The notes: generated by a model not told the origin, from the letters alone. DNA of 64,000 nucleotides from Roseovarius atlanticus (GCF_001441615.1 NZ_LAXJ01000010.1:149948-213947), one strand, 5' to 3'. Shown: positions 1 to 9,537, numbered from the stretch's first letter. A program made the numbers and translations.

Positions 1-2
1 GC

Positions 3-848
3 CTGGTCGAGGCCCGCGCCGTGCTGAACGAGGCCGAGATCAACGCCAACGCCGCCGAAACGCTTTCCACGGACGGCTTCGCCTCGCAGACCCGCGTGGC
101 CCAGACCCGCGCCGCCGTCGAAGGCGCCAAGGCCCAGATCACCAGCGCCGAGGCCGCGCTCAAGGCCGCCCAGTCGGGCGAGGAAACCGCCGCCGCGGGC
201 ATCGAGGCCGCCCGCTCGGGCGTCCAAAGCGCCGAGGCCGCCGTGGCCTCGGCCCGCAAGGATATCGACCGGCTGACCATCAAGGCGCCGTTCTCGGGCC
301 TGCTGGAATCCGACACCGCCGAGCTTGGCAGCTTCCTTCAGGCCGGCACGCTCTGCGCCACCGTGATCCAGCTCGATCCGATCATGCTGGTGGGCTACAT
401 CCCCGAAACCGAGATCGGCAAGGTCTCGCTCGGTGCACCCGCGACCGCGCGGCTCGCGTCAGGCGGCAGTGTCGAAGGCGAGGTCACATTCATCTCCCGC
501 GCCGCCGATCCCACCACCCGCACCTTCCGCGTCGACATCCGCGTCCCGAACGAGGATCTCGCCCTGCGCGACGGCCAGACCGCCGAGATCAACATCGAGT
601 CCGAAGGTCTCAAGGCGCATCTTCTTCCCCAATCCGCCCTCACGCTCGACGATGACGGCGCGCTCGGGGTCCGCATCGTGACCCCCGACAAGACCGCAGA
701 GTTCAAGCCCGTCACCCTGGTGCGCGACACCGCCACCGGCGTCTTCGTCACCGGCCTGGATGAAACCTCCGAGGTCATCATCATCGGGCAGGAATTCGTC
801 TCGGACGGCGTGCCCGTCAAACCCACCTACCGCGAGGCGATCCAATGA
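3..848 (+). CDS. RND efflux periplasmic adaptor subunit (5' end outside window)
   Basis: This is the membrane fusion protein of a tripartite RND pump, bridging the inner-membrane permease to an outer-membrane channel. The reading frame is open from base 3 with no start in the window, so the N-terminus and signal peptide lie upstream; 281 residues are visible. The first ~80 residues are Ala/Glu-rich heptads typical of the alpha-hairpin. They are followed by the lipoyl half-motif 'IKAPFSGLLESDTAELG' and the beta-barrel and membrane-proximal regions ('RAADPTTRTFRVDIRVPN'). The stop overlaps the start of the permease gene in ATGA, so the two are translationally coupled. The family is clear; the substrate cannot be told. 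Confidence 0.9.
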   Translation: MVEARAVLNEAEINANAAETLSTDGFASQTRVAQTRAAVEGAKAQITSAEAALKAAQSGEETAAAGIEAARSGVQSAEAAVASARKDIDRLTIKAPFSGLLESDTAELGSFLQAGTLCATVIQLDPIMLVGYIPETEIGKVSLGAPATARLASGGSVEGEVTFISRAADPTTRTFRVDIRVPNEDLALRDGQTAEINIESEGLKAHLLPQSALTLDDDGALGVRIVTPDKTAEFKPVTLVRDTATGVFVTGLDETSEVIIIGQEFVSDGVPVKPTYREAIQ

Positions 849-3800
849 CCGGCATCGTCGACTGGGCCGCCTCCCGCGCCCGGATGGTGATCGCCTTCAT
901 CATCCTCTCCATCGTCGCGGGCACCACCGCCTATATCTCCCTTCCCAAGGAAGGTGAGCCGGATATCGAGATCCCGGCCCTCTTCGTGTCCGTCAACTTC
1001 CCCGGCATCTCGGCCGAGGATTCCGAAAAGCTTCTGGTCAAGCCAATGGAAACCGAGCTGTCGGATCTCGACGGTCTCAAGGAAATGACCGGCACCGCGG
1101 CCGAAAACTATGCCGGCGTGGCGCTGGAATTCGAATTCGGCTGGGACAAGACCCAGATCATGGCCGACGTCCGTGATGCCATGAACGCCGCCGAGGCCGA
1201 TTTTCCCGAAGGCGCCGAGCAATACACGATCAACGAGATCAACTTTTCCGAATTCCCCATCATCATCGTGTCGCTTTCCGGTCCGGTGCCCGAACGCACG
1301 CTGGCCCGCATCGCCAAGGACCTGCAGGACCGCCTCGAAGGGCTGGAACCGGTGCTCGAGGCCGGCATCGCCGGCAACCGCGACGAGATGGTCGAGGTGG
1401 TCATCGACCCCCTGCGGCTCGAAGCCTACAACGTCACCGCGGGCGAGCTTCTGAACGTCGTCCAGAACAACAACCAGCTTATCGCGGCGGGCGAGGTCGA
1501 CAGCGCGCAGGGTGCGTTCTCGGTCAAGATCCCCTCGTCCTTCGACGACACCGGCGACATCTACGCCCTGCCGGTCAAGACCAATGGCGACCGTGTCGTG
1601 ACGCTGGGCGATCTCGCGCGCATCAACCTGACGTTCGAGGACCGCGTCGGCACCGCGCGCTACAACGGCGAGACGGCCATCGCCCTGCAAGTGGTCAAGC
1701 GCAAGGGCTTCAACATCATCGACACCACAGCCCTCGTCCGCGAGGTCGTGGCAGAGGCCGAGGATGACTGGCCGTCAGAGCTTCAGGTCGCGGTGCAGGT
1801 CGACACCTCGAACGATCAGTCGCGCATCATCGCCTCCATGGTCTCACAGCTCGAAGGCTCGGTGCTGACCGCCATCGCGCTGGTGATGATCGTCACGCTG
1901 GCCGCACTCGGCATCCGTCCCGCGCTGCTCGTGGGCTTCGCCATTCCCACCTCGTTCCTGCTGTGCTTCGCGCTTCTGGCCGTGATGGGCGTGCCGGTCT
2001 CGAACATCGTAATGTTCGGCCTGATCCTCGCCGTGGGGATGCTGGTGGACGGCGCCATCGTCGTGGTCGAATACGCCGACAAGCAGATCGCCGAGGGCGA
2101 AGGCCCGATGCACGCCTACGTGGCCGCCGCCAAGCGCATGTTCTGGCCGGTGGTCAGCTCCACCGCCACCACGCTCTGCGCCTTTTTGCCGATGCTCTTC
2201 TGGCCCGGCGTGCCGGGGCAGTTCATGATGATGCTGCCCGTCACGCTCATCTTCGTGCTGTCGGCCTCGCTGCTGGTCGCGCTCGTGTACCTGCCCGTCA
2301 TGGGCGGCGTCATGGGCCGCATCGAACGCTGGTTCACCCAGCGAATCGAGGCCATCGCGACGACCCACTGGTATTTGCACATCGCGCTCGCGGTGCTGGC
2401 CGTGGGCGCGCTCATGCTCGCGGGACAGGCCATCGGACCGCTGGCCCAGCAGGCCGGCGCGCAATTCGCGGGCATGGACGGCGGCGACATCCTCGGTTCG
2501 GTCATCCCATCGCTACTCACCGCCTTCGGCCTCGGCCTCGGCATGGTCATCGCCGGTGGCGTGGCCCTCGCAGGGGCGCTCACTGCGCTTCTTTGCGCGC
2601 TGGCCCTCGTCCGCCGCCTGTCGCTCCTGTGGCAAAGCCTCGACGACTGGCAGGCCCGCAAGCTGCCCTTCCCCGCCGCGCGCGGCCTGATCTTCGCCGC
2701 CGCCGCCATCGGCGCTGCCTGGGCCTCCGGGATCGGCTGGCCCGCCGCCATCGCGCTCGCGCTCATCGTCTTCGCCGCCATCGCGATCCGGCAATACACC
2801 CGCCAGCGCCGCGCCGACCGCATCGACGCAGGCTACCGCCGCTCGCCTTTCGGCTGGGTCATCCACGCCATCGCCGCCAACCCGGTCATGCCGCTGGTGG
2901 CCTTCTGCGCGATCTTCGTCTTCGTCGGCACGGTGCTGATGTATTACGTGAACAACAACAACGGCACCGAGTTCTTCGTCGCCTCCGAACCCGAGAACGC
3001 CGTCGTCTATGTCCGCGCCCGCGGCAACCTCTCGATCGGCCAGAAGGACGCGCTGGTGCGCGAGGCGGAACAGGTCGTGCTCGAACACCCCAACGTCCTC
3101 TCGGCCTTCTCCTTCGCCGGCGACGGCGGCCTGAACAACAACACCGGCGGCGCGCAGCCCCCGCTCGACACCATAGGCCAGGTCCAGTTCGAACTCATCA
3201 AGTGGGAGGACCGCCCGACCACCTTTGAGACGTGGTTCACCGTCCCCATCCTCGACTTCGACGTGCAGCGCCGCGTGAACGACCCGGTGGCGGACGGCCA
3301 GCGCACCATCGACCAGCTGACCGCACAGCTTGAACAAATCCCCGGCATGAAGGTCGAGATCCTGTCGCTGGAACAAGGCCCCGCCTCGGCCAAGCCCGTG
3401 CACCTGCGCCTCAAGGGTGACAACTGGCAGGAGCTTCAGGAGTTCACCGCCCGCGCCCGCGAAAAGTTCGAAGAAACCCGCGGCTTGGAACTCATCGAGG
3501 ACACGCTGCCCCTGCCCGGCATCGACTGGCAGATCGACGTGGACGTCGAAAAGGCCGGCCGCTTCGGCGCCGACGTGGCCACCGTCGGCGCCATGGTGCA
3601 GCTCGTCACCCGTGGCATCCTGCTCGACACCATGCGCGTGCCCTCCTCGGACGAGGAAATCGACATCCGCGTCCGCCTGCCCGCCGAAGACCGCGTGCTC
3701 TCCACCCTCGACACGCTCAAGGTCCGCACCGAGGACGGCCTCGTGCCGCTTTCGAACTTCATCACCCGACAGCCGGTGCCGAAACTGGCCCAGATCGACC

Positions 3801-4822
3801 GCGTCGACCAGACCCGCTATTTCGACGTCAAGGCCGCGGTGACCGACGGCCTCACGGTCACCCAGACCAATGAGAACGGCGAGGAAACCCAAGCGCCGCT
3901 CACCGCCAACGAGCGGATCGCGACCCTCACCGAATGGCTCGACAGCACCGAAATGCCGCGCAGCGTCTCCTATGAATGGACCGGCGACGCCGAAGATCAG
4001 GAAGAATCCGGCGCCTTCCTGCAACAGGCGTTCCTTGGCGCTCTGGGGCTGATGTTCATCATCCTGCTGGCGCAGTTCAACTCGGTCTACAACGCCGTGC
4101 TCGTGCTTCTGGCCGTGATTCTCTCCACCGCCGGCGTCCTCATCGGGATGCTGGTGATGAACCAGCCGTTTTCCATCATCATGACCGGCACCGGCATCGT
4201 GGCGCTCGCGGGCATCGTGGTGAACAACAACATCGTCCTGATCGACACCTACCAGGAATATTCCCGCTACATGCCCCGGATCGAGGCGATCACCCGCACG
4301 GCCGAGGCGCGCATCCGTCCCGTCCTGCTGACCACGATCACCACCATGGCGGGCCTTGCGCCGATGATGTTCGGCCTCAGCCTCGATTTCTTCGCCGGCG
4401 GCTACACCTTCAACAGCCCAACCGCGCTCTGGTGGAAACAGCTGGCCACCGCGGTCGTCTTCGGCCTCGGAATCGCCACCGTGCTCACGCTTGTCTTCAC
4501 GCCTTCCATGCTGGCGCTGCGCATCTGGGCCACCACCTATGTCGCCTGGGGGGCGCAGCTTCTGGCCAAGCTCTCCTTCGGCCGCACCAGCCGCGCCGCC
4601 CGCGACTGGGCCTTGTCGCGCCAGGCCGCCCGCGTCCGCGCGCCCGAGATTATCTGGACCGAAGAGATCCCCGACACCGCCTACGAGGACGACACGAGCC
4701 AGCCCGAACTGGCGCTCGACGACGTCAAGGGCGTGCTGGCGGCCCGCAAGGCCGCGACGGAGGGCTCGGATGACGACGACGGCACGCCGCCCAAGGACAA
4801 ATCCCTGCGCGCCGCCGAATGA
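845..4822 (+). CDS. RND efflux permease with enlarged membrane domain
   Basis: This is an inner-membrane proton-driven exporter of the AcrB/HAE1 type working with the adaptor just upstream (4-base overlap). At 1325 residues it is about 300 longer than AcrB. TM1 is near residue 10, the first porter domain near 40-330, and TM2-6 near 340-490. An extra segment at about 506-665 contains several additional hydrophobic helices and a short charged linker before TM7 (about 680). The second porter domain and TM8-12 follow, ending in an acidic cytoplasmic tail. In TM4 the usual Asp-Asp proton relay reads D402-G403 ('GMLVDGAIVVVEY'), so one acidic residue is missing. There are Asn-rich strings after TM7. 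The substrate is unknown. Confidence 0.93.
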   Translation: MTGIVDWAASRARMVIAFIILSIVAGTTAYISLPKEGEPDIEIPALFVSVNFPGISAEDSEKLLVKPMETELSDLDGLKEMTGTAAENYAGVALEFEFGWDKTQIMADVRDAMNAAEADFPEGAEQYTINEINFSEFPIIIVSLSGPVPERTLARIAKDLQDRLEGLEPVLEAGIAGNRDEMVEVVIDPLRLEAYNVTAGELLNVVQNNNQLIAAGEVDSAQGAFSVKIPSSFDDTGDIYALPVKTNGDRVVTLGDLARINLTFEDRVGTARYNGETAIALQVVKRKGFNIIDTTALVREVVAEAEDDWPSELQVAVQVDTSNDQSRIIASMVSQLEGSVLTAIALVMIVTLAALGIRPALLVGFAIPTSFLLCFALLAVMGVPVSNIVMFGLILAVGMLVDGAIVVVEYADKQIAEGEGPMHAYVAAAKRMFWPVVSSTATTLCAFLPMLFWPGVPGQFMMMLPVTLIFVLSASLLVALVYLPVMGGVMGRIERWFTQRIEAIATTHWYLHIALAVLAVGALMLAGQAIGPLAQQAGAQFAGMDGGDILGSVIPSLLTAFGLGLGMVIAGGVALAGALTALLCALALVRRLSLLWQSLDDWQARKLPFPAARGLIFAAAAIGAAWASGIGWPAAIALALIVFAAIAIRQYTRQRRADRIDAGYRRSPFGWVIHAIAANPVMPLVAFCAIFVFVGTVLMYYVNNNNGTEFFVASEPENAVVYVRARGNLSIGQKDALVREAEQVVLEHPNVLSAFSFAGDGGLNNNTGGAQPPLDTIGQVQFELIKWEDRPTTFETWFTVPILDFDVQRRVNDPVADGQRTIDQLTAQLEQIPGMKVEILSLEQGPASAKPVHLRLKGDNWQELQEFTARAREKFEETRGLELIEDTLPLPGIDWQIDVDVEKAGRFGADVATVGAMVQLVTRGILLDTMRVPSSDEEIDIRVRLPAEDRVLSTLDTLKVRTEDGLVPLSNFITRQPVPKLAQIDRVDQTRYFDVKAAVTDGLTVTQTNENGEETQAPLTANERIATLTEWLDSTEMPRSVSYEWTGDAEDQEESGAFLQQAFLGALGLMFIILLAQFNSVYNAVLVLLAVILSTAGVLIGMLVMNQPFSIIMTGTGIVALAGIVVNNNIVLIDTYQEYSRYMPRIEAITRTAEARIRPVLLTTITTMAGLAPMMFGLSLDFFAGGYTFNSPTALWWKQLATAVVFGLGIATVLTLVFTPSMLALRIWATTYVAWGAQLLAKLSFGRTSRAARDWALSRQAARVRAPEIIWTEEIPDTAYEDDTSQPELALDDVKGVLAARKAATEGSDDDDGTPPKDKSLRAAE

Positions 4823-4870
4823 CACTCCCATAAGTTGCACCCCGCGCCACCATGTCAGATCACGGCGCGC

Positions 4871-5089
4871 TCAGCCTTTCGCGTCGGTCGACAGGTCCAG
4901 CGACATGACGCCCTGGTCCGCATCCGGCCCGCCCCCGACGAACAACACGACCGTCCCGACCTCAAGCTTCTGCCAAAGCTCGGGAAAATCGGCCTCTCGC
5001 GCGCGGAAAAGAGGATTCCCCGGCTCATCCGACCAGATATGGGCAATGCTTCCATCTTGCGAAAAATACAGGATCGTCCCGCGGCGCAT
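4871..5089 (-). CDS. Small OB/cold-shock-like protein
   Basis: A 72-residue protein starting 'MRRGTILYFSQDGSIAHIW'. The longest ORF begins at 5179, but the internal ATG at 5089 is preceded by AAGGGG with a 4-base gap, so I take that start. The spacing of 'G-T-I-x-x-F', 'LEVGTVVLFVGG' and the final 'MSLDL' strand resembles a cold-shock domain. The classic RNP1/RNP2 aromatic pattern (KGFGFI, VFVH) is not present, so nucleic acid binding is only a suggestion. It stands alone, convergent with the RND operon, and a hairpin with a T-rich tail lies about 70 bases upstream. Function is not recognised. Confidence 0.7.
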   Translation of the reverse strand: MRRGTILYFSQDGSIAHIWSDEPGNPLFRAREADFPELWQKLEVGTVVLFVGGGPDADQGVMSLDLSTDAKG

Positions 5090-5480
5090 GTTACCCCTTG
5101 CCTTGTGCGTCTCCAGCGTCGACCGCTCGCACCAAAACCAGAAGAACACTTGTAAAACAGGGGCCGCGAAGCCCCGCACATACGCGAGTCGTCAGACCTC
5201 TTCCACCGTGAAATAATCGGAATGACCCCAAAATCCAGAAAAGTTTCGTCACCCTCGGGACAGCAAGCCGTGCGGTCCGGAGTCCACCGGCTTGACCATC
5301 GCCGACCGGCAACCTCGGCCTCTTGCCGGCACAACGCGCCAGTACACTGATATGCAGCGCCCGTGCGTCGTGCCTCGTCGGAAACGATGATTCGGGCATC
5401 CGCCACCTCGTGACATCTTCAGTGCCAAAATCAATATGTCACAACCATGGCGACAGTAAGGCACGCGGCGCGCTCTGTCC
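5090..5480. other. Intergenic region without a recognisable gene
   Basis: A gap of about 390 bases between the small OB-like gene and the Atm1-type exporter. Six-frame reading gives only low-complexity shadow peptides without ribosome binding sites. It contains the hairpin at 5160-5175 (listed separately) and a perfect 7-base inverted repeat GTGACAT (5410-5416) / ATGTCAC (5436-5442) with a 19-base spacer, of unknown meaning. An unannotated small RNA cannot be excluded. Confidence 0.5.
5152..5175 (-). terminator. Candidate rho-independent terminator or leader hairpin
   Basis: On the minus strand a GGGGC stem, a TTCGCG loop and GCCCC are followed by TGTTTTAC. The stem is only 5 pairs of pure G:C. 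It could end read-through from the Atm1-type exporter (300 bases upstream) or act in the leader of the small OB-like gene. Confidence 0.45.
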
Positions 5481-7298
5481 TCAGGCGGCCCGCTCTCGCT
5501 CGCTCGCCTGCCGCGCCCAGAGACCCGCATAGCGCCCCTCCCGTGCCAACAGCTCGGCATGGGTGCCTTCCTCGACTATCCGGCCGTCCTCCAGCACCAC
5601 GATGCGGTCGGCATCGGCCACCGTCGACAGACGGTGCGCGATGGTGATCACCGTGCGCCCCTCGCCCGCACGGCGCAGCGCGTCCTGGATGTCGCGTTCG
5701 GTCTCGGTATCCAGCGCGCTGGTGGCCTCGTCCAGCAACAGGATCGGCGGATCCTTCAGCAGCGTCCGCGCGATGCCCACACGCTGCTTTTCCCCGCCCG
5801 ACAGCTTCAGCCCACGCTCGCCCACCTGCGTGTCATAGCCCTCGGGAAGCCCTTCGATGAACGCGTGGATCTGCGCCGCCTGCGCCGCCGCCTCGATATC
5901 GGCCTGCGTGGCCCCGTCGCGCCCATAGGCGATGTTGTACCCGATCGTGTCGTTGAACAGCACCGTGTCCTGCGGCACCACCCCGATGGCGCCGTGCAGG
6001 CTCTTCTGGGTCACGCTGCGCACATCCTGCCCGTCGATCTCCAGCGCGCCGCCGCTGACGTCATAGAACCGGAACAGCAGCCGCCCGATGGTGGACTTGC
6101 CCGACCCCGACGGCCCCACCAGCGCCACGGTCTCGCCCGCCGCCACATCCAGCGAAACGCCATGCAGGATCGGCCGTTCCGGGTCATAGCCAAAGGACAC
6201 GTCGCGAAACCGCACCGACCCACCGTCGACTTTCAGGTCCTTTGCATCCGGATCGTCGGTCACGTCCGGCCGTTGCTCCAGCAGATCGAACATATGCGCC
6301 ATATCCACCAGGCTTTGCCGGATCTCGCGATAGACCGTACCCAGAAAGTTCAGCGGCATGGTGATCTGGATCATGTAGGCGTTGACCATCACGAAATCGC
6401 CCACCGTCAGGTCACCGCTCTGCACGCCCACCGCGGCCATCACCATCACCGCCACCAGCCCGCCGGTGATCAGGAAACTTTGCCCGACATTCAGGAAAGC
6501 CAGCGAATAGGAGGTCTGCAAGGCCGCGCTCTCGTACCCTTCCATCGCCCGGTCATACCGCGCCGCCTCGCGCCCTTCGGCGCCGAAATACTTCACCGTC
6601 TCGAAATTCAGCAGGCTGTCGATCGCCTTCTGGTTGGCGTCGGTATCCTGATCGTTCATCCGCCGGCGCAGCTTCACGCGCCATTCCGTCACCTTGAAGG
6701 TAAAGATCGTGTAGGCCGCGATCACCGCCATCACCACGGCAAGATACGACCAGTCGAACAACGTCCACAGCACCGCGCCGATCATCAGCAGCTCCAGGAT
6801 CAGCGGCCCGATCGAGAACAGCAGGAACCGCAGCAGGAATTCCACGCTTTTCACACCGCGCTCGATGATCCGGCTCAGCCCCCCGGTCTTGCGCGTCATA
6901 TGAAACCGCATCGACATCTGGTGAATGTGCTGAAACGTCTCCAGCGCCAGCCGCCGCAGCCCGCGCTGCGCCACCGGTGCGAATATCGCGTCGCGCAACT
7001 GCTGAAAGCCCACGTTCATCAGCCGCGCCATGCCATAGGCCACGGTCAGCCCGATCGCGCCTGCGCCCAGCATCCAGGCCGCCTCCCGGCCCTCGCCAGC
7101 CAACTGATCCACCGCCGCCTTGTAGAAAAACGGCGTGCCCACCGCCACGACCTTGGCCAGCACCAGCGCGATCATCGCCAGCACGACCTTGCGCTTGGCC
7201 CAGGTCTGTCCTTCGGGCCACAGGTACGGGGCCACGCGCCGGATCACCTGAAGCGCGTTGTCCGGCATTTCCGTCGCTGTCGTGGGTCTGCGCCGCAT
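5481..7298 (-). CDS. Atm1/HMT1-type ABC exporter (fused permease-ATPase)
   Basis: A half-transporter of 605 residues: a six-helix exporter domain (residues ~20-330) followed by an ATPase domain. Visible motifs are Walker A 'GPSGSGKST' (~394), signature 'LSGGEKQR' (~494), Walker B 'ILLLDEATSALD' and the H-loop 'IAHRLSTV'. The stretch 'NIAYGRDGATQADIEAAAQA' through 'VGERGLKLSGGEK' is characteristic of the Atm1/HMT1 subfamily. That subfamily exports glutathione-linked sulfur or metal compounds for Fe-S assembly and heavy-metal tolerance. The longest frame begins at 7439, but the ATG at 7298 has GAAGGAG 6 bases ahead and gives the family length. The gene is monocistronic and divergent from the lipoprotein gene at 7465. 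Confidence 0.9.
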   Translation of the reverse strand: MRRRPTTATEMPDNALQVIRRVAPYLWPEGQTWAKRKVVLAMIALVLAKVVAVGTPFFYKAAVDQLAGEGREAAWMLGAGAIGLTVAYGMARLMNVGFQQLRDAIFAPVAQRGLRRLALETFQHIHQMSMRFHMTRKTGGLSRIIERGVKSVEFLLRFLLFSIGPLILELLMIGAVLWTLFDWSYLAVVMAVIAAYTIFTFKVTEWRVKLRRRMNDQDTDANQKAIDSLLNFETVKYFGAEGREAARYDRAMEGYESAALQTSYSLAFLNVGQSFLITGGLVAVMVMAAVGVQSGDLTVGDFVMVNAYMIQITMPLNFLGTVYREIRQSLVDMAHMFDLLEQRPDVTDDPDAKDLKVDGGSVRFRDVSFGYDPERPILHGVSLDVAAGETVALVGPSGSGKSTIGRLLFRFYDVSGGALEIDGQDVRSVTQKSLHGAIGVVPQDTVLFNDTIGYNIAYGRDGATQADIEAAAQAAQIHAFIEGLPEGYDTQVGERGLKLSGGEKQRVGIARTLLKDPPILLLDEATSALDTETERDIQDALRRAGEGRTVITIAHRLSTVADADRIVVLEDGRIVEEGTHAELLAREGRYAGLWARQASERERAA

Positions 7299-7464
7299 CT
7301 GATCTCCTTCGTCCCTCCGCTGACATAGGCCAAGCCCGCCCGCAAGACCAGCGGCAGGACCGCACAGACCTGTCGCACTTTCCGCAAGGACGCCGGAACC
7401 AATTCCGCCGGCCCGCGTTACAATGCCAACGGCAGGCATCGTGCCTTATGAACGGAGAAAGAAA

Positions 7465-7590
7465 ATGCGTATCATCGCAGCACTTACCGCCCTTTTCGCC
7501 CTCGCCGCGTGCGAGACGACCGAAGGGTTCGGGCGCGACCTGTCCAACCTCGGCGACAGCATCGAGGAAGAGGCCGAAGAAAACGATTGA
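7465..7590 (+). CDS. Entericidin-like small lipoprotein
   Basis: A 41-residue peptide too short for most gene callers. It starts 'MRIIAALTALFALAACETTEG' with a hydrophobic signal and a lipobox LAAC (Cys16), so it should be lipidated and membrane anchored. The mature part is short and acidic, ending EEEAEEND. This is the usual entericidin EcnA/B architecture, often annotated in Rhodobacterales, although the tail is more acidic than in Escherichia coli EcnB. GGAGAAAG precedes the ATG. A strong terminator follows 74 bases after the stop, which supports a free-standing gene. Its role in envelope stress or toxin-antidote function is inferred from the family only. Confidence 0.8.
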   Translation: MRIIAALTALFALAACETTEGFGRDLSNLGDSIEEEAEEND

Positions 7591-7663
7591 GCCCTCTTTC
7601 AAGCGGCGTCGTGATCCCCCGATCCAAACTCGATCACGGCGTTCGCCAGGGAAAGTTACAAGG

Positions 7664-7692
7664 CCCCGGCGCGGATCCCGCGTCGGGGTTTT
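7664..7692 (+). terminator. Rho-independent terminator after the entericidin-like gene
   Basis: An 11-pair stem (CCCCGGCGCGG / CCGCGTCGGGG, one G:U pair) closed by a 3-base loop ATC and followed by TTTT. It lies between the lipoprotein gene and the convergent LysM gene. Confidence 0.85.
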
Positions 7693-7704
7693 CCTTTGGC
7701 GGGC

Positions 7705-9438
7705 CTACTCCACCGCCACCTGGTCGGGGATGGTAAAGACCTGACCGGGGTAAATCAGGTCGGGGTCGCGGATGCGGTCGCGATTGGCCTCGAAGATCCG
7801 CACATATTCGATCCCCTCGCCGTAATTGCGCCGCGAGATCCCCCACAGCGTGTATCCCGGCTGCACCGTCACCGCCTGCACCAGCTTGCCCGCCTGCGTG
7901 GCCTCGGCCAGCAGCGTCTCGTCCTCGCGCTTGAACGGCGTCTCGACCCGGCTGGTGACGTTGCCATCGGCATCCACCTCGTCGATCCGCAGGGTATAGA
8001 CGCCGGTATCCACCTCGGGCAACTCGGTGTCCCAGCTGCCGTCCGCCTCGATCCGCGAGGTCGTGACCGGCGTGTTGTCCAGATACACACGCACGAACCC
8101 GTCGCGCGCGCCCCGGCCCGACAATTCCACGCCGCCGGTGTCGGAATAGCTGATCGCGTCCAGCGCCACCACCGACATCACCTCGGGGCTGGCGTCTCCG
8201 GGCGCAGGCTGGATCACCCGCACGCCGTCCTTGTCAGACATCAGCACCGCCGCGCCGGGCGCGGGATCGCTGGTCTCCTGGCCGGACCCACCATCGCTTG
8301 CGGCGACGGCGGTTTGCGCGGCGCCTGACGTGTCGCTACCCTGCCCCGTCTCGGCCCCGCCGCTCGCGGCAAGGGTGTCCACAGCGTCATCTTCTGCCCC
8401 CAAGGCCGCGGCGCGCTCCGTTCCGGCCGCGCCGGTCGCCGCACTCGTCGGCGGGTCGTCCGCGCTCGCGCTGGCGGCCCCGGTCCCCGCCTCGGTCACG
8501 CCGTCCTGCCCGTCCTCGGCCTCGGTTTGGGCATCCGCAACGCCGCCCGTTTCGCTTTCCGCGCCGGTCGCGCTCTCGGGCGCCGGTTGCGCCACTTCCG
8601 CCTGGCCCGTGCCCGCGTCGGCGCTCTCATCCGCCGGATCCAACAGCGCAACCGTCTCGACCTCGCGGTCAGGCGCGCTCGCCACGGTCTGGCGCGCCGT
8701 CTCCTCCGGCTCAGCGGTCTCGACCGGCTCGGAAGCCTGCGCTTGCGCCATATCATCCGTCTCGGCCGGGCGCGTTACCGCCCCGGCCTCGGCCCGGTCC
8801 GCGGTCTCCGCCTCGGGCGTCTCAGGTATCGCAGCCGTATCCGCCGTCGCGGCCTCCGCCTCTACCGCATCCGGCTGCTTGGCCGCACGCAGCGGCGCGA
8901 TAATGATCTGGCCTTCGCTTTCCACGTCCTCGCCGGTCTCGGGCGAGCGCATGGTCAGCGACAGAATCCGCGGCTCCTCGCTCGGGTCGACCGTCACGAA
9001 CTCGACGAACTCGCCATTGCCCTCCGGTACGAAACTGCGCAGCACGTCCCGGTCCAGCCGGATCGCGGTCTCCCAACCCGGCTCGGCCCGCCCGGCCACC
9101 AGCATCCGGCCATCCGGGTCCAGCCTGAAGGTATTCACCTTCGGCGGCCCCGGCATCTCGGGTGTGGGCTGAGTCTCTGCCGTATCGGCGGACACATCGC
9201 CTTCGGCCTCGGCGGGCGCGTCCGACGCTTCCGTCTCGGTCCCGGTCTCGGCCCCAGCGGTCTCTCCGCTTTGCTCGTCCTGCGGCACCTCCGGCGCGCT
9301 CAGACCCGCGGGCTGCGGCGCATCTTCAGCGGGCCCGAACACCCCGCCGGCGATCAGCCCGCCCACGACCACAGCCGCCCCGACCGCCCCGGCGATCCAG
9401 ATCCCTTGCCCCCCTGCCATGCCAGACAGCTTGCTCAT
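7705..9438 (-). CDS. LysM-domain cell-envelope protein with acidic low-complexity linker
   Basis: A 577-residue protein with an N-terminal membrane anchor ('GQGIWIAGAVGAAVVVGGLI', residues ~9-28). A Thr/Ala/Glu/Asp-rich low-complexity region (~35-420) interrupted by an Ig-like 'RMLVAGRAEPGWETAIRLDR' segment comes next. Another beta-rich segment ('GVELSGRGARDGFVRVYLDN') and a C-terminal LysM domain ('PGYTLWGISRRNYGEGIEY' to 'YPGQVFTIPD') close the protein. LysM binds peptidoglycan, so the protein probably spans the periplasm from the inner membrane to the wall. The start at 9438 is chosen because GGGGGA lies 8 bases upstream; the in-frame ATG at 9444 is too close. The C-terminal layout matches LysM proteins common in this order. 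Confidence 0.85.
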   Translation of the reverse strand: MSKLSGMAGGQGIWIAGAVGAAVVVGGLIAGGVFGPAEDAPQPAGLSAPEVPQDEQSGETAGAETGTETEASDAPAEAEGDVSADTAETQPTPEMPGPPKVNTFRLDPDGRMLVAGRAEPGWETAIRLDRDVLRSFVPEGNGEFVEFVTVDPSEEPRILSLTMRSPETGEDVESEGQIIIAPLRAAKQPDAVEAEAATADTAAIPETPEAETADRAEAGAVTRPAETDDMAQAQASEPVETAEPEETARQTVASAPDREVETVALLDPADESADAGTGQAEVAQPAPESATGAESETGGVADAQTEAEDGQDGVTEAGTGAASASADDPPTSAATGAAGTERAAALGAEDDAVDTLAASGGAETGQGSDTSGAAQTAVAASDGGSGQETSDPAPGAAVLMSDKDGVRVIQPAPGDASPEVMSVVALDAISYSDTGGVELSGRGARDGFVRVYLDNTPVTTSRIEADGSWDTELPEVDTGVYTLRIDEVDADGNVTSRVETPFKREDETLLAEATQAGKLVQAVTVQPGYTLWGISRRNYGEGIEYVRIFEANRDRIRDPDLIYPGQVFTIPDQVAVE

Positions 9439-9537
9439 ATGCATTTCCCCCAACCGCGCGACAGCTCTGCGGTTGCGAGAGTTTAGCAACACCGGCTAAA
9501 ACGGTCAAAAGAAGCCCCTCCAGCCATCGGTGATTTC

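Noticed and set aside
2513..4840. Minus-strand ORF of 775 codons
   Set aside because: Lies antisense to the RND permease; residue composition (Gly, Arg, His, Asp rich) is that of a shadow frame in GC-rich DNA, and no family or ribosome binding site is seen.
5221..5349. Possible 42-codon plus-strand peptide in the 5090-5480 gap
   Set aside because: No ribosome binding site, no recognisable composition or motif.
5559..7328. Plus-strand ORF of 589 codons
   Set aside because: Antisense to the Atm1-type exporter, His/Gln/Arg-rich shadow.
8231..9486. Several overlapping ORFs on both strands in this stretch
   Set aside because: They mirror the low-complexity Ala/Glu/Thr linker of the LysM protein and have no independent support.
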